Source: Solimonas sp040377605 (GTDB lineage Bacteria; Pseudomonadota; Gammaproteobacteria; Nevskiales; Nevskiaceae). Taken from it: DNA of 13,372 bases. This document shows, in pieces, positions 7,209 to 13,372 of the stretch; position 1 is the first letter of the stretch, and each line of letters starts with the position of its first letter. The position numbers were made by a program, and so were the translations under genes. The notes under the pieces are model-generated. The model saw only the letters and a list, made by a program, of their open reading frames with translations. It was not told the DNA's origin and made no database searches. Location of the stretch: NCBI GenBank assembly GCA_040377605.1, contig JBEIOK010000068.1:1-13372 (forward strand), given 5' to 3'.

Positions 7209-8723
7209 ATGCAGAATCAGATTTTGATCGGCAAGGGCGAGCACCCGCAGTGGCTGCTGGGCGCCTATGCCAACCGTCATGGCCTCGTGGCCGGGGCCAC
7301 CGGAACCGGCAAGACGATCACCCTTCAGGTGCTGGCCGAAGGGTTTTCCGCCATGGGCGTGCCCGTGTTCGCGGCCGATATCAAGGGGGATCTGGCGGGC
7401 ATCGCGATGCCCGGGGAGTCCAAGCCCAAGCTGGTGGAGCGCGCCCAGTCGATCGGCCTGGAGGGCTATGCGCCTGCTGCCTGCCCGACGGTGTTCTGGG
7501 ATGTCTTCGGGGTTTCCGGCCATCCGGTGCGCGCCACGATCTCCGATATGGGCCCGCTGCTGCTGGCGAGACTGCTGGACCTGTCCGACATTCAGGAGGC
7601 CGTGCTGTCGCTGGTTTTCAAGTACGCCGATGATCAGGGCCTGTTGCTGCTGGATCTCAAGGACCTGCGCGCCACGCTCGGCCACGTCCAGCAGCATGCC
7701 AAGTCCCTGGGCGCCGACTACGGGCTGGTCAGCACGGCTTCGGTGGGTGCCATCCAGCGCGCCCTGCTGCAGTTGGAGCAGGAGGGCGCCACGGCCTTCT
7801 TCGGGGAGCCGGCGCTGGACCTGAATGATTTCATGCGCACCGACCTGACCGGCCGCGGCATCGTCAATGTGCTGGCGGCGGACCAGCTGTTTCACAAGCC
7901 ACGCCTGTACGCGACCTTCCTGCTGTGGCTGCTCGCAGAACTGTTCGAGCGGCTGCCGGAGGCCGGCGATCTGGATCGGCCCAAGCTGGTCTTTTTCTTT
8001 GACGAGGCCCACCTGCTGTTCAAGGAGGCGCCCAAGGCCCTGGTCGAGAAGGTCGAGCAGGTGGTGCGCCTGATCCGTTCCAAGGGCGTGGGAGTGTACT
8101 TCGTCACGCAGAATCCCCTAGACCTGCCGGACAGTGTGCTCGGCCAGCTGGGCAACCGGGTGCAGCATGCACTGCGCGCGTTCACGCCACGTGATCAGAA
8201 GGCCGTGCGCGCGGCGGCAGACACGTTTCGCGTCAACCCGGCTCTCGATGTGGAGAAAGTCATTACTGAAATGGGCGTCGGCGAGGCGTTGGTGTCCTGC
8301 CTCGGCGACAAGGGCATCCCCGGCATCGTCGACCGCACGCTGATCTGTCCGCCCCGCTCGCGCATCGGCCCGCTGACGGCAGACGAACGAAAGCTGATCC
8401 TGTCGCGCAGTCCGGTGGCTGGGCGTTACGAGGCGCTGATCGATCGCGAATCCGCCCATGAAAAGCTGGCTGCTCGGGCGGACCCGGTCGCGCAACCGAC
8501 GGCGCGCGCCCCCGGCGACGACTGGCAGCAGCAGGTTGAAACCGCCTATGGATCGGCCCGGCCGCGTACGCGTCCGCCCGCGGCAGCGCGCCCGGCCTCG
8601 CGTCGCAGCGATTCGGTGCTCGAGTCGGCCGTGAAGAGCGCAACGCGCAGTGCCGCGTCCTCGGTCGGCCGCGAGATCGGCCGCCAACTGCTGCGCGGCC
8701 TGCTGGGCTCGCTCAAGCGCTGA
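7209..8723 (+). CDS. HerA/FtsK-like ATPase, DUF853 family (YjgR-like)
   Basis: This 504-residue cytoplasmic P-loop ATPase matches the length of E. coli YjgR (about 500 residues), and the family's N-terminal NRHGL-(V/I)-x-GATGTGKT block is intact. Walker A is GATGTGKT at 29-36. Walker B is KLVFFFDEAH (259-268), with D265 and catalytic E266. The downstream sensor region VYFVTQNPLDLPDSVLGQLG (296-315) is followed by the conserved ALRAFTPRDQKAV segment. The role of this family is unknown; relation to HerA/FtsK translocases suggests DNA or protein translocation. Residues about 425-470 are Ala/Arg/Pro-rich and probably disordered, ending in a basic amphipathic helix (GREIGRQLLRGLLGSLKR). ATG 7209 is preferred over an ATG 12 nt earlier because a G-rich stretch precedes it and the protein then begins like homologues. 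It is divergent from the phosphate transporter. Confidence 0.92.
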   Translation: MQNQILIGKGEHPQWLLGAYANRHGLVAGATGTGKTITLQVLAEGFSAMGVPVFAADIKGDLAGIAMPGESKPKLVERAQSIGLEGYAPAACPTVFWDVFGVSGHPVRATISDMGPLLLARLLDLSDIQEAVLSLVFKYADDQGLLLLDLKDLRATLGHVQQHAKSLGADYGLVSTASVGAIQRALLQLEQEGATAFFGEPALDLNDFMRTDLTGRGIVNVLAADQLFHKPRLYATFLLWLLAELFERLPEAGDLDRPKLVFFFDEAHLLFKEAPKALVEKVEQVVRLIRSKGVGVYFVTQNPLDLPDSVLGQLGNRVQHALRAFTPRDQKAVRAAADTFRVNPALDVEKVITEMGVGEALVSCLGDKGIPGIVDRTLICPPRSRIGPLTADERKLILSRSPVAGRYEALIDRESAHEKLAARADPVAQPTARAPGDDWQQQVETAYGSARPRTRPPAAARPASRRSDSVLESAVKSATRSAASSVGREIGRQLLRGLLGSLKR

Positions 8724-8724
8724 G

Positions 8725-8755
8725 TCCGGACGTCCCAAGCGTCTGAATGTCCGGA
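8725..8755 (+). terminator. possible terminator hairpin after the DUF853 ATPase gene
   Basis: TCCGGACGT (8725-8733) pairs with ATGTCCGGA (8747-8755), giving 9 bp with one G-T wobble around a 13-nt loop. It starts one base after the stop codon. Only a short GATTT follows, so intrinsic termination would be weak. An alternative pairing, CCCAA (8734-8738) with TTGGG (8759-8763), competes with it. Confidence 0.35.
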
Positions 8756-8758
8756 GAT

Positions 8759-8787
8759 TTGGGAAACCACTGCCGGGAGTGTAAGAA
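8759..8787 (+). promoter_or_regulatory. weak candidate promoter for rsmG-parA-parB
   Basis: TTGGGA (8759-8764) and TAAGAA (8782-8787) are 17 nt apart, matching the sigma70 consensus at 4/6 and 3/6 positions. It is the best-spaced pair I can find in the 117-bp gap before rsmG. It would place the 8795-8815 hairpin in the 5' leader. The low match means it could be chance. Confidence 0.22.
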
Positions 8788-8794
8788 TTCGCGC

Positions 8795-8820
8795 CCCGCT
8801 GCGACCGCGCAGGGGCCTTT
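8795..8820 (+). terminator. hairpin with pyrimidine-rich tail just before rsmG
   Basis: CCC-CTGCG (8795-8797, 8799-8803) pairs with CGCAG-GGG (8808-8815) around the loop ACCG, with G8798 bulged. CCTTT and then CCGTCGTCTT follow. This looks like an intrinsic terminator of moderate quality for the upstream ATPase gene. If the promoter at 8759 is real, it is instead a leader hairpin of the rsmG transcript. It ends about 20 nt before the rsmG start. Confidence 0.4.
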
Positions 8821-8840
8821 CCGTCGTCTTCAGGGTGTCC

Positions 8841-9476
8841 ATGTCCGCTCAGGTTTCGCCGCTGCAGCAGCAACTGGAGGCTGGCATTCGGGCGCTGAAG
8901 CTCGAACTTCCAGCGCCGGTGGCGTTGCGCCTGATGGCTTATCAGGCAGAGCTGGAGAAGTGGAACAGCGCGTACAACCTGACCGCCATCCGCACGCCGT
9001 CGGAGATGGTCACCCGGCACCTGCTCGATTCCCTCGCCGTGCTGCCGCTGGTGGAGGGACGGATTCTGGATGTCGGGGCCGGGGCGGGCCTGCCGGGTCT
9101 GGTGCTGGCGATCGCCCGGCCCGAGCTGTCGGTGACCGTTCTCGACAGCAATGGCAAGAAGGCACGCTTCATGCGGCATGCCGTGCGCACGCTGGGGCTG
9201 GGGAATGTCGAAGTGGCCGAGTCGCGCGCAGAGGAGTGGCAGGCCCCCGGCTATGACCAGATCCTCAGCCGCGCCTACGCGTCGCTGGCGGATTTCTTCG
9301 AATCCACCCGACATTTGCTGGCGCCCGGTGGTCAATGGCTGGCCATGAAGGGCAAACTAGACGCCGCAGAACTCGCGGCCGCGCCGGCCGCAGTGGACAT
9401 CAGGGAGATCCGTCGTCTGCACGTGCCGGGCCTGCAAGAGGACCGGCACGTCGTGATCGCGACGCTCAAGGCATGA
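8841..9476 (+). CDS. rsmG: 16S rRNA (guanine-527-N7)-methyltransferase RsmG
   Basis: This 211-residue SAM-dependent enzyme (formerly GidB) methylates N7 of G527 in 16S rRNA. The family pattern is complete. KWNSAYNLTAIR (40-51) and HLLDSL (60-65) mark the N-terminal helical part. The SAM-binding loop is LDVGAGAGLPG (76-86). LDSNGKKARFM (101-111) is the acidic-loop segment, and SRA (143-145) with GGQWLAMKG (163-171) completes the fold. The length is usual for the family. ATG 8841 has AGGG 5 nt upstream and is preferred to the in-frame GTG at 8835, which would only add two residues. Its stop overlaps the parA start (ATGA 9473-9476), so the two are translationally coupled. The gene found just upstream of it in many gammaproteobacteria, mnmG, is not here. 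Confidence 0.95.
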   Translation: MSAQVSPLQQQLEAGIRALKLELPAPVALRLMAYQAELEKWNSAYNLTAIRTPSEMVTRHLLDSLAVLPLVEGRILDVGAGAGLPGLVLAIARPELSVTVLDSNGKKARFMRHAVRTLGLGNVEVAESRAEEWQAPGYDQILSRAYASLADFFESTRHLLAPGGQWLAMKGKLDAAELAAAPAAVDIREIRRLHVPGLQEDRHVVIATLKA

Positions 9477-10261
9477 GTCACGTCATCGCAGTAGCCAATC
9501 AGAAGGGCGGGGTCGGGAAGACCACCACGTCCATCAATCTCGCCGCCTCGCTGGCGGCGACCAAGCGGCGGGTGCTGCTCGTCGATCTCGATGCCCAGGG
9601 CAACGCGACGATGGGGGTTGGCGTCGACAAGTCGGCTGTCAACAAGACTGCGCGCGACGTCCTGCTGGAGCAGGCATCGATCAAATCGGTCGTGCAGCAC
9701 CTGTCGGCGCTGAACCTGTGGCTGTTGCCCGCCAATGGCGACATGACCGAGGCGGAGATCAAGCTGCGCGATGTGGCCGCTGGCGATTTCGCGCTGAAGT
9801 CGGCGCTCGCCGAGGTGTCCGACACCTTCGACTATGTCGTGCTCGATTGTCCGCCGGCCCTGTCAAAGCTGACGCTCAATGCACTGGTCGCCGCCGATGG
9901 CGTGTTGATCCCGATGCAGTGCGAGTACTACGCACTGGAGGGTCTGACTGCACTGATGGATACGATCAACAAGATCAAGCGGGTGATCAACCCGAAGCTG
10001 GAGATCGAGGGGCTGCTGCGGACGATGTTCGATCCGCGCAACAACCTTGCCAACGATGTCTCCAACCAGTTGCTGCAGCACTTCGGCGACAAGGTGTATC
10101 GCACCCTGATTCCGCGCAACGTGCGTCTTGCCGAGGCGCCGAGTCACGGCCTGCCGGTCATGCTCTACGACGCACAATCATCCGGGGCCAAGGCCTACCT
10201 GGCGCTGGCGGGCGAAGTCCTGCGCCGCCACGACGGCGGCCAGTTGCCGCTGCCGGCCTAG
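9473..10261 (+). CDS. parA: chromosome partitioning ATPase ParA (Soj type)
   Basis: This 262-residue ParA/MinD-family ATPase binds DNA non-specifically when loaded with ATP and drives segregation of ParB-parS complexes. The deviant Walker A is KGGVGKTT (11-18), including the signature lysine K11. Walker A' is VDLDAQGNAT (37-46) and Walker B is YVVLDCPP (121-128). The short N-terminus, with no helix-turn-helix extension, is that of chromosomal Soj-like proteins rather than plasmid ParA. It begins within the rsmG stop (ATGA), with AAGG just upstream. parB follows 37 bp downstream, so these form one transcript. Confidence 0.95.
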   Translation: MSHVIAVANQKGGVGKTTTSINLAASLAATKRRVLLVDLDAQGNATMGVGVDKSAVNKTARDVLLEQASIKSVVQHLSALNLWLLPANGDMTEAEIKLRDVAAGDFALKSALAEVSDTFDYVVLDCPPALSKLTLNALVAADGVLIPMQCEYYALEGLTALMDTINKIKRVINPKLEIEGLLRTMFDPRNNLANDVSNQLLQHFGDKVYRTLIPRNVRLAEAPSHGLPVMLYDAQSSGAKAYLALAGEVLRRHDGGQLPLPA

Positions 10262-10298
10262 ACGGAAACTCAGCGGTGGCCATGATCGGGAGCAGGAT

Positions 10299-11150
10299 GT
10301 GAGTACCAAGAAGCGCGGATTGGGGCGGGGTCTGGACGCATTGTTGTCCAGCGTCGAGCCCGTGGTCGCCGCTGCCGCAGACGGGGGCGACGAGCTGCGC
10401 GAACTGCCGCTGGACGCCATGGCGCCGGGGCCGCACCAGCCGCGCCGGCACTTTGATGACGAGGCGCTGCAGGCGCTGGCCGACTCGATCCGCGCGCAAG
10501 GCATCGTGCAGCCGATCCTGGTCCGCTCCAGTGGAGCCCATCGCTACGAGATCGTGGCGGGTGAGCGGCGCTGGCGTGCGGCGCGGCTTGCCGGACTGTC
10601 CACGATCCCGGCCGTCGTGCGCACCCTCGACGAACGCGGCGCGATGGCGGTGGCGCTGGTCGAGAACATCCAGCGCGCGGACCTAAACCCCCTGGAAGAG
10701 GCCGAAGCGCTGCATCGCCTGATCCAGGAGTGCGGCCTGACGCATGAAGCATGCGCCGAGGCAGTCGGCAAGTCGCGTGCGGCGGTGACCAACCTGCTGC
10801 GCCTGATGGAGCTCAATGCGGACGTCCAGCAGTGGGTGCGGGAGCAGCGCCTGTCACTGGGCCACGCCAAGGTGCTGATGGCCGCGCAGGGCGCGCGTCA
10901 GTCCTCCCTGGCCAGGCAGGTCGTCGACCAGCAACTGTCGGTGCGTCAAACCGAGGCCCTGGTTCAGGCACAGCCCCTTGCTGCCAAGCCCAAGGCAAGC
11001 GCGCCCGCCCTGGCGGAGATCGAGCGCGATGTCGGTGCCCGCATCGGTCTGGGTGTGAAGCTCCAGCAGAATGCCCAGGGCCGCGGCCGGCTGACGGTCA
11101 GTTTCAAATCCAACAGCGAGCTGCAGAAGCTGCTGGCGCTGCTGCGCTGA
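10299..11150 (+). CDS. parB: chromosome partitioning protein ParB (Spo0J type)
   Basis: This 283-residue CTP-dependent DNA clamp loads at parS and stimulates ParA. The N-terminal ParA-contact segment is GLGRGLDALL (8-17). The CTPase motifs follow: GIVQPILVR (68-76), GERRWRAA (88-95) and ENIQRADLNPLEEA (122-135). A helix-turn-helix occupies about 150-172 (AVGKSRAAVTNLLRL). After a linker, a C-terminal dimerisation domain ends in ELQKLLALLR. A GTG start at 10299 is assigned because GGGAG lies 6 nt upstream and the protein then begins STKKRGLGRG as in relatives; no in-frame ATG is close. No complete parS site (TGTTTCACGTGAAACA type) is visible in the window. Confidence 0.95.
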   Translation: MSTKKRGLGRGLDALLSSVEPVVAAAADGGDELRELPLDAMAPGPHQPRRHFDDEALQALADSIRAQGIVQPILVRSSGAHRYEIVAGERRWRAARLAGLSTIPAVVRTLDERGAMAVALVENIQRADLNPLEEAEALHRLIQECGLTHEACAEAVGKSRAAVTNLLRLMELNADVQQWVREQRLSLGHAKVLMAAQGARQSSLARQVVDQQLSVRQTEALVQAQPLAAKPKASAPALAEIERDVGARIGLGVKLQQNAQGRGRLTVSFKSNSELQKLLALLR

Positions 11151-11189
11151 CGGATCGCGGCACTCAACTTGGCCTTCACCGAGCGTTCC

Positions 11190-11978
11190 ATGACGACCCT
11201 GACTGCCCTCATCACCGGTGCCTCCAGCGGGATCGGCGCCACCTTTGCGCACCATTTGGCGCGGCGCGGCTACGGCCTGATTCTGGTGGCGCGCTCGCAG
11301 GACAAGCTTGACCAACTGGCCGACAGCCTGCGGCAGGCGCATGGCGTGATGGTCGACGTGCTACCCGCGGATCTGTCACAGCCGTCGCCGGGCGAGGCCT
11401 TGCTGGCGCGGGTCGATGCCCTCGGTCGGCAAGTGGACCTGCTGATCAACAACGCCGGGTTCGGTGCGGCGGGACCATTTCACACCCTGCCGGCGGCACG
11501 CCAACAGGACATGATCGCGCTGAACGTGGCGGCGGTGGTCGATCTGGCGCAGCACTTCCTGCCGGGCATGGTGGCGCGGGGTCGGGGCGACCTCATCAAC
11601 GTGGCTTCGCTGGCCGGTTTTCAGCCGATGCCGTTCATGAGTGTTTACGGCGCCACCAAGGCGTTCGTGCTGTCGTTCAGCGAAGCGCTGTGGGCCGAGT
11701 ACCGCGGCCATGGCATTCGTGTCGTGGCCGTCTGCCCGGGACCGGTGGATACCCCGTTCTTTGAGGCTACGGGCGCCGACGGGCTGCGCGATGCGGTCCC
11801 GAAGCCTCTGGTGATGAGTGCCGAGGCGGTGGTGACCCGCAGCCTGCGGGCGCTGGAAGCTGGCGAGATGACGGTCGTCCCCGGGTTCACCAATAGTCTG
11901 GTGACGGCGCTGCCACGGCTGCTGCCGCGACGACTGCTGGCGTGGTCCACCGGCCGTGCCATGACCCTGAAGCGATAG
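11190..11978 (+). CDS. short-chain dehydrogenase/reductase of unknown substrate
   Basis: This 262-residue classical SDR is an NAD(P)-dependent oxidoreductase. It has the cofactor loop TGASSGIG (9-16), with R35 in VARS suggesting NADP preference. NNAG is at 87-90. The catalytic set is N112, S140, Y153 and K157 (YGATK), and PGPVDT is at 183-188. The C-terminal 30 residues are basic and hydrophobic (LPRLLPRRLLAW) and may touch the membrane, as in SDRs of the YqjQ/DltE-like group acting on lipidic substrates; this last point is inference. ATG 11190 is chosen over a TTG at 11169; its Shine-Dalgarno (GAG at 11181) is weak. It starts 39 bp after parB with no terminator between and may be co-transcribed. 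It splits the common parB-atpI neighbourhood. Confidence 0.88.
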   Translation: MTTLTALITGASSGIGATFAHHLARRGYGLILVARSQDKLDQLADSLRQAHGVMVDVLPADLSQPSPGEALLARVDALGRQVDLLINNAGFGAAGPFHTLPAARQQDMIALNVAAVVDLAQHFLPGMVARGRGDLINVASLAGFQPMPFMSVYGATKAFVLSFSEALWAEYRGHGIRVVAVCPGPVDTPFFEATGADGLRDAVPKPLVMSAEAVVTRSLRALEAGEMTVVPGFTNSLVTALPRLLPRRLLAWSTGRAMTLKR

Positions 11979-11986
11979 TTGAAACT

Positions 11987-12010
11987 GGCTTGCCGCTTCC
12001 CGGGCAGGCC
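11987..12010. other. inverted repeat overlapping the atp promoter
   Basis: GGCTTGCC (11987-11994) pairs with GGCAGGCC (12003-12010), eight base pairs with one G-T, around an 8-nt loop. It begins 8 bp after the SDR stop and includes the -35 element and much of the spacer of the atp promoter. It could terminate the SDR transcript (no T-tract follows), serve as an operator, or be chance in G+C-rich DNA. Confidence 0.35.
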
Positions 12011-12019
12011 GGCTATACT
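11990..12019 (+). promoter_or_regulatory. sigma70-type promoter of the atp operon
   Basis: TTGCCG (11990-11995) and TATACT (12014-12019) are separated by 18 nt. The -10 element matches the consensus at 5/6 and the -35 at 4/6 positions, making this the best promoter in the window. Transcription would start near 12026, giving a leader of about 36 nt before the atpI ATG. The position right before the atp genes fits strong constitutive expression of ATP synthase. Confidence 0.65.
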
Positions 12020-12061
12020 CTCTGCGATTGATTGGTGCGGTGCACCATTGCCGACCACGGC

Positions 12062-12418
12062 ATGAAGATCGCGACACGAATAGCGCTGTTCCAGATTCTG
12101 ATCGCGGTCCTGAGCGCAGCGCTCTGGGGGTGTTTCGAGAGTCCGCGCGCTGGGTTGGCAGCACTGACGGGGGGCGGGATCGGCGCGTTGCTGACTCTCT
12201 ACGCCGCAGTGAAGACGTTTTCAGTCCCTGCGCAGCATGCGCAGCTTGCGGTAACGAATTTTTATCGGGCCCAGGTGAGGAAATTCCTCCTCGCTGCGGG
12301 TTTGTTCGCGGTCGCGGTCAAGGTTTTCGGTGACGGGTTTGCTCCGGTCATCGTGACTTTTTGCCTGGCCTTGACGATTTATTGGTTCGCGCTTCTTTGG
12401 AAAACGAGCGATGGCTGA
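12062..12418 (+). CDS. atpI: ATP synthase subunit I (AtpI)
   Basis: This 118-residue, four-helix membrane protein has hydrophobic segments at about 5-24, 31-51, 75-90 and 93-113. It is identified mainly by position directly before atpB, by size, and by the pattern of a GG-containing second helix (TGGGIGALL, 36-44) and an FAPVIVTFCLAL fourth helix. AtpI is an accessory factor for c-ring assembly and is poorly conserved. In-frame TTG 12032 and GTG 12035 are rejected because they fall within about 10 nt of the predicted transcription start. ATG 12062 lacks a good Shine-Dalgarno. Codon use is less G+C-biased than in the neighbours (more TTT and ATT), as is common for this weakly expressed gene. 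Its end overlaps atpB by 8 nt. Confidence 0.85.
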   Translation: MKIATRIALFQILIAVLSAALWGCFESPRAGLAALTGGGIGALLTLYAAVKTFSVPAQHAQLAVTNFYRAQVRKFLLAAGLFAVAVKVFGDGFAPVIVTFCLALTIYWFALLWKTSDG

Positions 12419-13199
12419 CGGTCACTCACCTGCCGAGTATGTAACGCACCATCTGAAGCATTGGTCTTCGGGGACGGACAGCGGCTTCATTACGCTGACC
12501 GACTGGCATTACGACACGCTGCTGCTGTCCACGGTCATTGGCCTGGGCTTCCTGACGCTGTTCCGCATGGCGGCCGTGCGTGCCACCTCCGGGGTGCCGG
12601 GCAAGCTGCAGAACTTCGTCGAAGTGCTGGTCGATTTCGTCGATAACGCCGTCAAGGATGGCTTCCACGGTTCCCGCGCTTTCCTGGCGCCGCTGGCCCT
12701 GACGATCTTCGTCTGGACCTTCCTCTGGAACTGCATGGACCTGATCCCGGTGGACCTGCCGCCGATGATCGCCAAGCATGTGTTCGGGCTCGAATACTTC
12801 CGTGCGGTGCCATCGGCGGACATGAGCGCGACCTTCGCGCTGTCGCTGTCGGTGTTCGGCTTGATCATCTTTTACAGCTTCAAGGGAAAGGGTGCCCTGG
12901 GTTTCGCGAAGGAATTCCTGACCCATCCCTTTGGCAGCAACCCGCTGCTGATCCCCGCCAATCTGATCCTCAATACGGTCGAGTTGCTGGCCAAGCCGCT
13001 GTCGCTGGCGCTGCGACTGTTCGGCAACCTCTACGCCGGCGAGCTGATCTTCATCCTGATCGCGCTGCTGCCCTGGTGGGCGCAAGTGATCCCCGGCTTT
13101 GGCTGGGCGGTTTTCCATATTCTGGTGGTGACGCTGCAGGCGTTCATTTTCATGACGCTGACCATCGTCTACATCAGCATGGCGTACGAGCATCACTGA
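12411..13199 (+). CDS. atpB: F-type ATP synthase subunit a (AtpB)
   Basis: This 262-residue integral membrane stator subunit forms the proton half-channels against the c-ring. The family signature is intact: SLALRLFGNLYAGELIF (198-214) carries the essential arginine R202 (E. coli R210) and E211 (E. coli E219). FHILVVTLQAFIF (235-247) carries H236 and Q243, matching E. coli H245 and Q252. A conserved MDLIPVD loop sits at 109-115. Five or six membrane helices are visible, and the length is close to the 271 residues of E. coli. The start ATG overlaps the atpI stop by 8 nt, implying translational coupling. atpE follows after 46 nt. Confidence 0.97.
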   Translation: MADGHSPAEYVTHHLKHWSSGTDSGFITLTDWHYDTLLLSTVIGLGFLTLFRMAAVRATSGVPGKLQNFVEVLVDFVDNAVKDGFHGSRAFLAPLALTIFVWTFLWNCMDLIPVDLPPMIAKHVFGLEYFRAVPSADMSATFALSLSVFGLIIFYSFKGKGALGFAKEFLTHPFGSNPLLIPANLILNTVELLAKPLSLALRLFGNLYAGELIFILIALLPWWAQVIPGFGWAVFHILVVTLQAFIFMTLTIVYISMAYEHH

Positions 13200-13245
13200 T
13201 TTCTTTTCGCTTCTTTTTTCCACCACGCAACACACGGAGTTAGTC
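13200..13245 (+). promoter_or_regulatory. pyrimidine-rich translation initiation region of atpE
   Basis: The 46-nt atpB-atpE gap begins with an almost pure pyrimidine run (about 13200-13223, including TTCTTTTTTCC). An unstructured A/C-rich stretch follows, then GGAG (13236-13239) placed 6 nt before the atpE ATG. In E. coli the U-rich leader of atpE is an established translational enhancer that raises subunit c synthesis; this leader has the same layout. A role as a terminator is unlikely because no hairpin precedes the T-run. Confidence 0.5.
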
Positions 13246-13372
13246 ATGGAGCTTATCGCTCAGATCCAGGCCAGCACGGCACTGACCATCGGCCTCATCT
13301 TCGGTCTCGCCGCCCTCGGCACCGCCATCGGCTTCGGCCTGCTCGGCGGCAAGTTCCTCGAAGGCGCCGCGC
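13246..13372 (+). CDS. atpE: F-type ATP synthase subunit c (AtpE), N-terminal part (cut by window end)
   Basis: 42 codons of the c-ring proteolipid are visible. The first helix carries the glycine-rich packing motif [13 protein letters not shown], followed by the polar-loop approach KFLEGAA, which lines up with E. coli [20 protein letters not shown]. The position corresponding to E. coli I28 (the glutamine ligand in sodium-type rings) is Phe, which favours proton coupling. The decisive carboxylate helix lies beyond the window. The Shine-Dalgarno GGAG is at optimal spacing. Confidence 0.95.
   Translation, partial: [42 protein letters not shown]

Noticed and set aside
12228..12244. Inverted repeat CTGCGCA-GCA-TGCGCAG inside atpI
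   Set aside because: It follows from the repeated codons for Ala-Gln-His-Ala-Gln in the coding frame and has no T-tract or position that suggests a function.
13200..13220. T-rich run after atpB read as an intrinsic terminator
   Set aside because: No stem-loop precedes it, and atpE must be co-transcribed with atpB. A translation enhancer is the better explanation.
1..13372. Defence system, prophage, mobile element, CRISPR or toxin-antitoxin content
   Set aside because: All substantial frames are accounted for by metabolic, transport, segregation and ATP synthase genes. No transposase, integrase, direct-repeat array or paired small toxin/antitoxin genes are seen on either strand.

Overview
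The window is a high-GC stretch of ordinary-looking bacterial chromosome. The rsmG-parA-parB group followed by atpI-atpB-atpE, the FadE-type C-terminus with the DUF1974 signature, and the sequences of AtpB and AtpE point to a gammaproteobacterium. The Xanthomonadales/Nevskiales side is a guess from overall feel, not a demonstrated placement. I see no tRNA, rRNA, CRISPR array, insertion sequence, integrase or other sign of recent transfer. No gap between genes exceeds 160 bases.

Left third (1-5456), fatty-acid/acyl-CoA oxidation. The 3' end of a FadE-like acyl-CoA dehydrogenase runs in from the left. It converges on a bifunctional enoyl-CoA hydratase/3-hydroxyacyl-CoA dehydrogenase on the minus strand, with a strong hairpin between them. 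Divergent from that gene lies a tight operon of two unequal acyl-CoA dehydrogenases followed by a small unknown gene. The two dehydrogenases look reciprocally incomplete: one keeps a catalytic glutamate, the other keeps the FAD-binding motifs. They probably form a heteromeric enzyme of the PimC/PimD or FadE26/FadE27 kind. Together these genes cover the first three steps of a beta-oxidation cycle; no thiolase is in view.

Middle (5483-8723). A PiT-family phosphate transporter on the minus strand is divergent from a HerA/FtsK-like ATPase of the DUF853 (YjgR) family. The gap between them carries an 18-bp match to the PhoB 'Pho box', oriented toward the transporter.

Right part (8841-13372), housekeeping. 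rsmG and parA overlap at an ATGA and are followed by parB (16S rRNA methylation and chromosome segregation). Next come a short-chain dehydrogenase and a clear sigma70-type promoter, then atpI, atpB and the start of atpE (the membrane sector of F-type ATP synthase). The usual mnmG neighbour of rsmG is absent upstream, and an SDR gene separates parB from the atp operon.

I did not find an obviously new multi-gene system. The observations most worth following are the Pho box, the complementary dehydrogenase pair with its unknown third gene, and the control elements around atpI and atpE.
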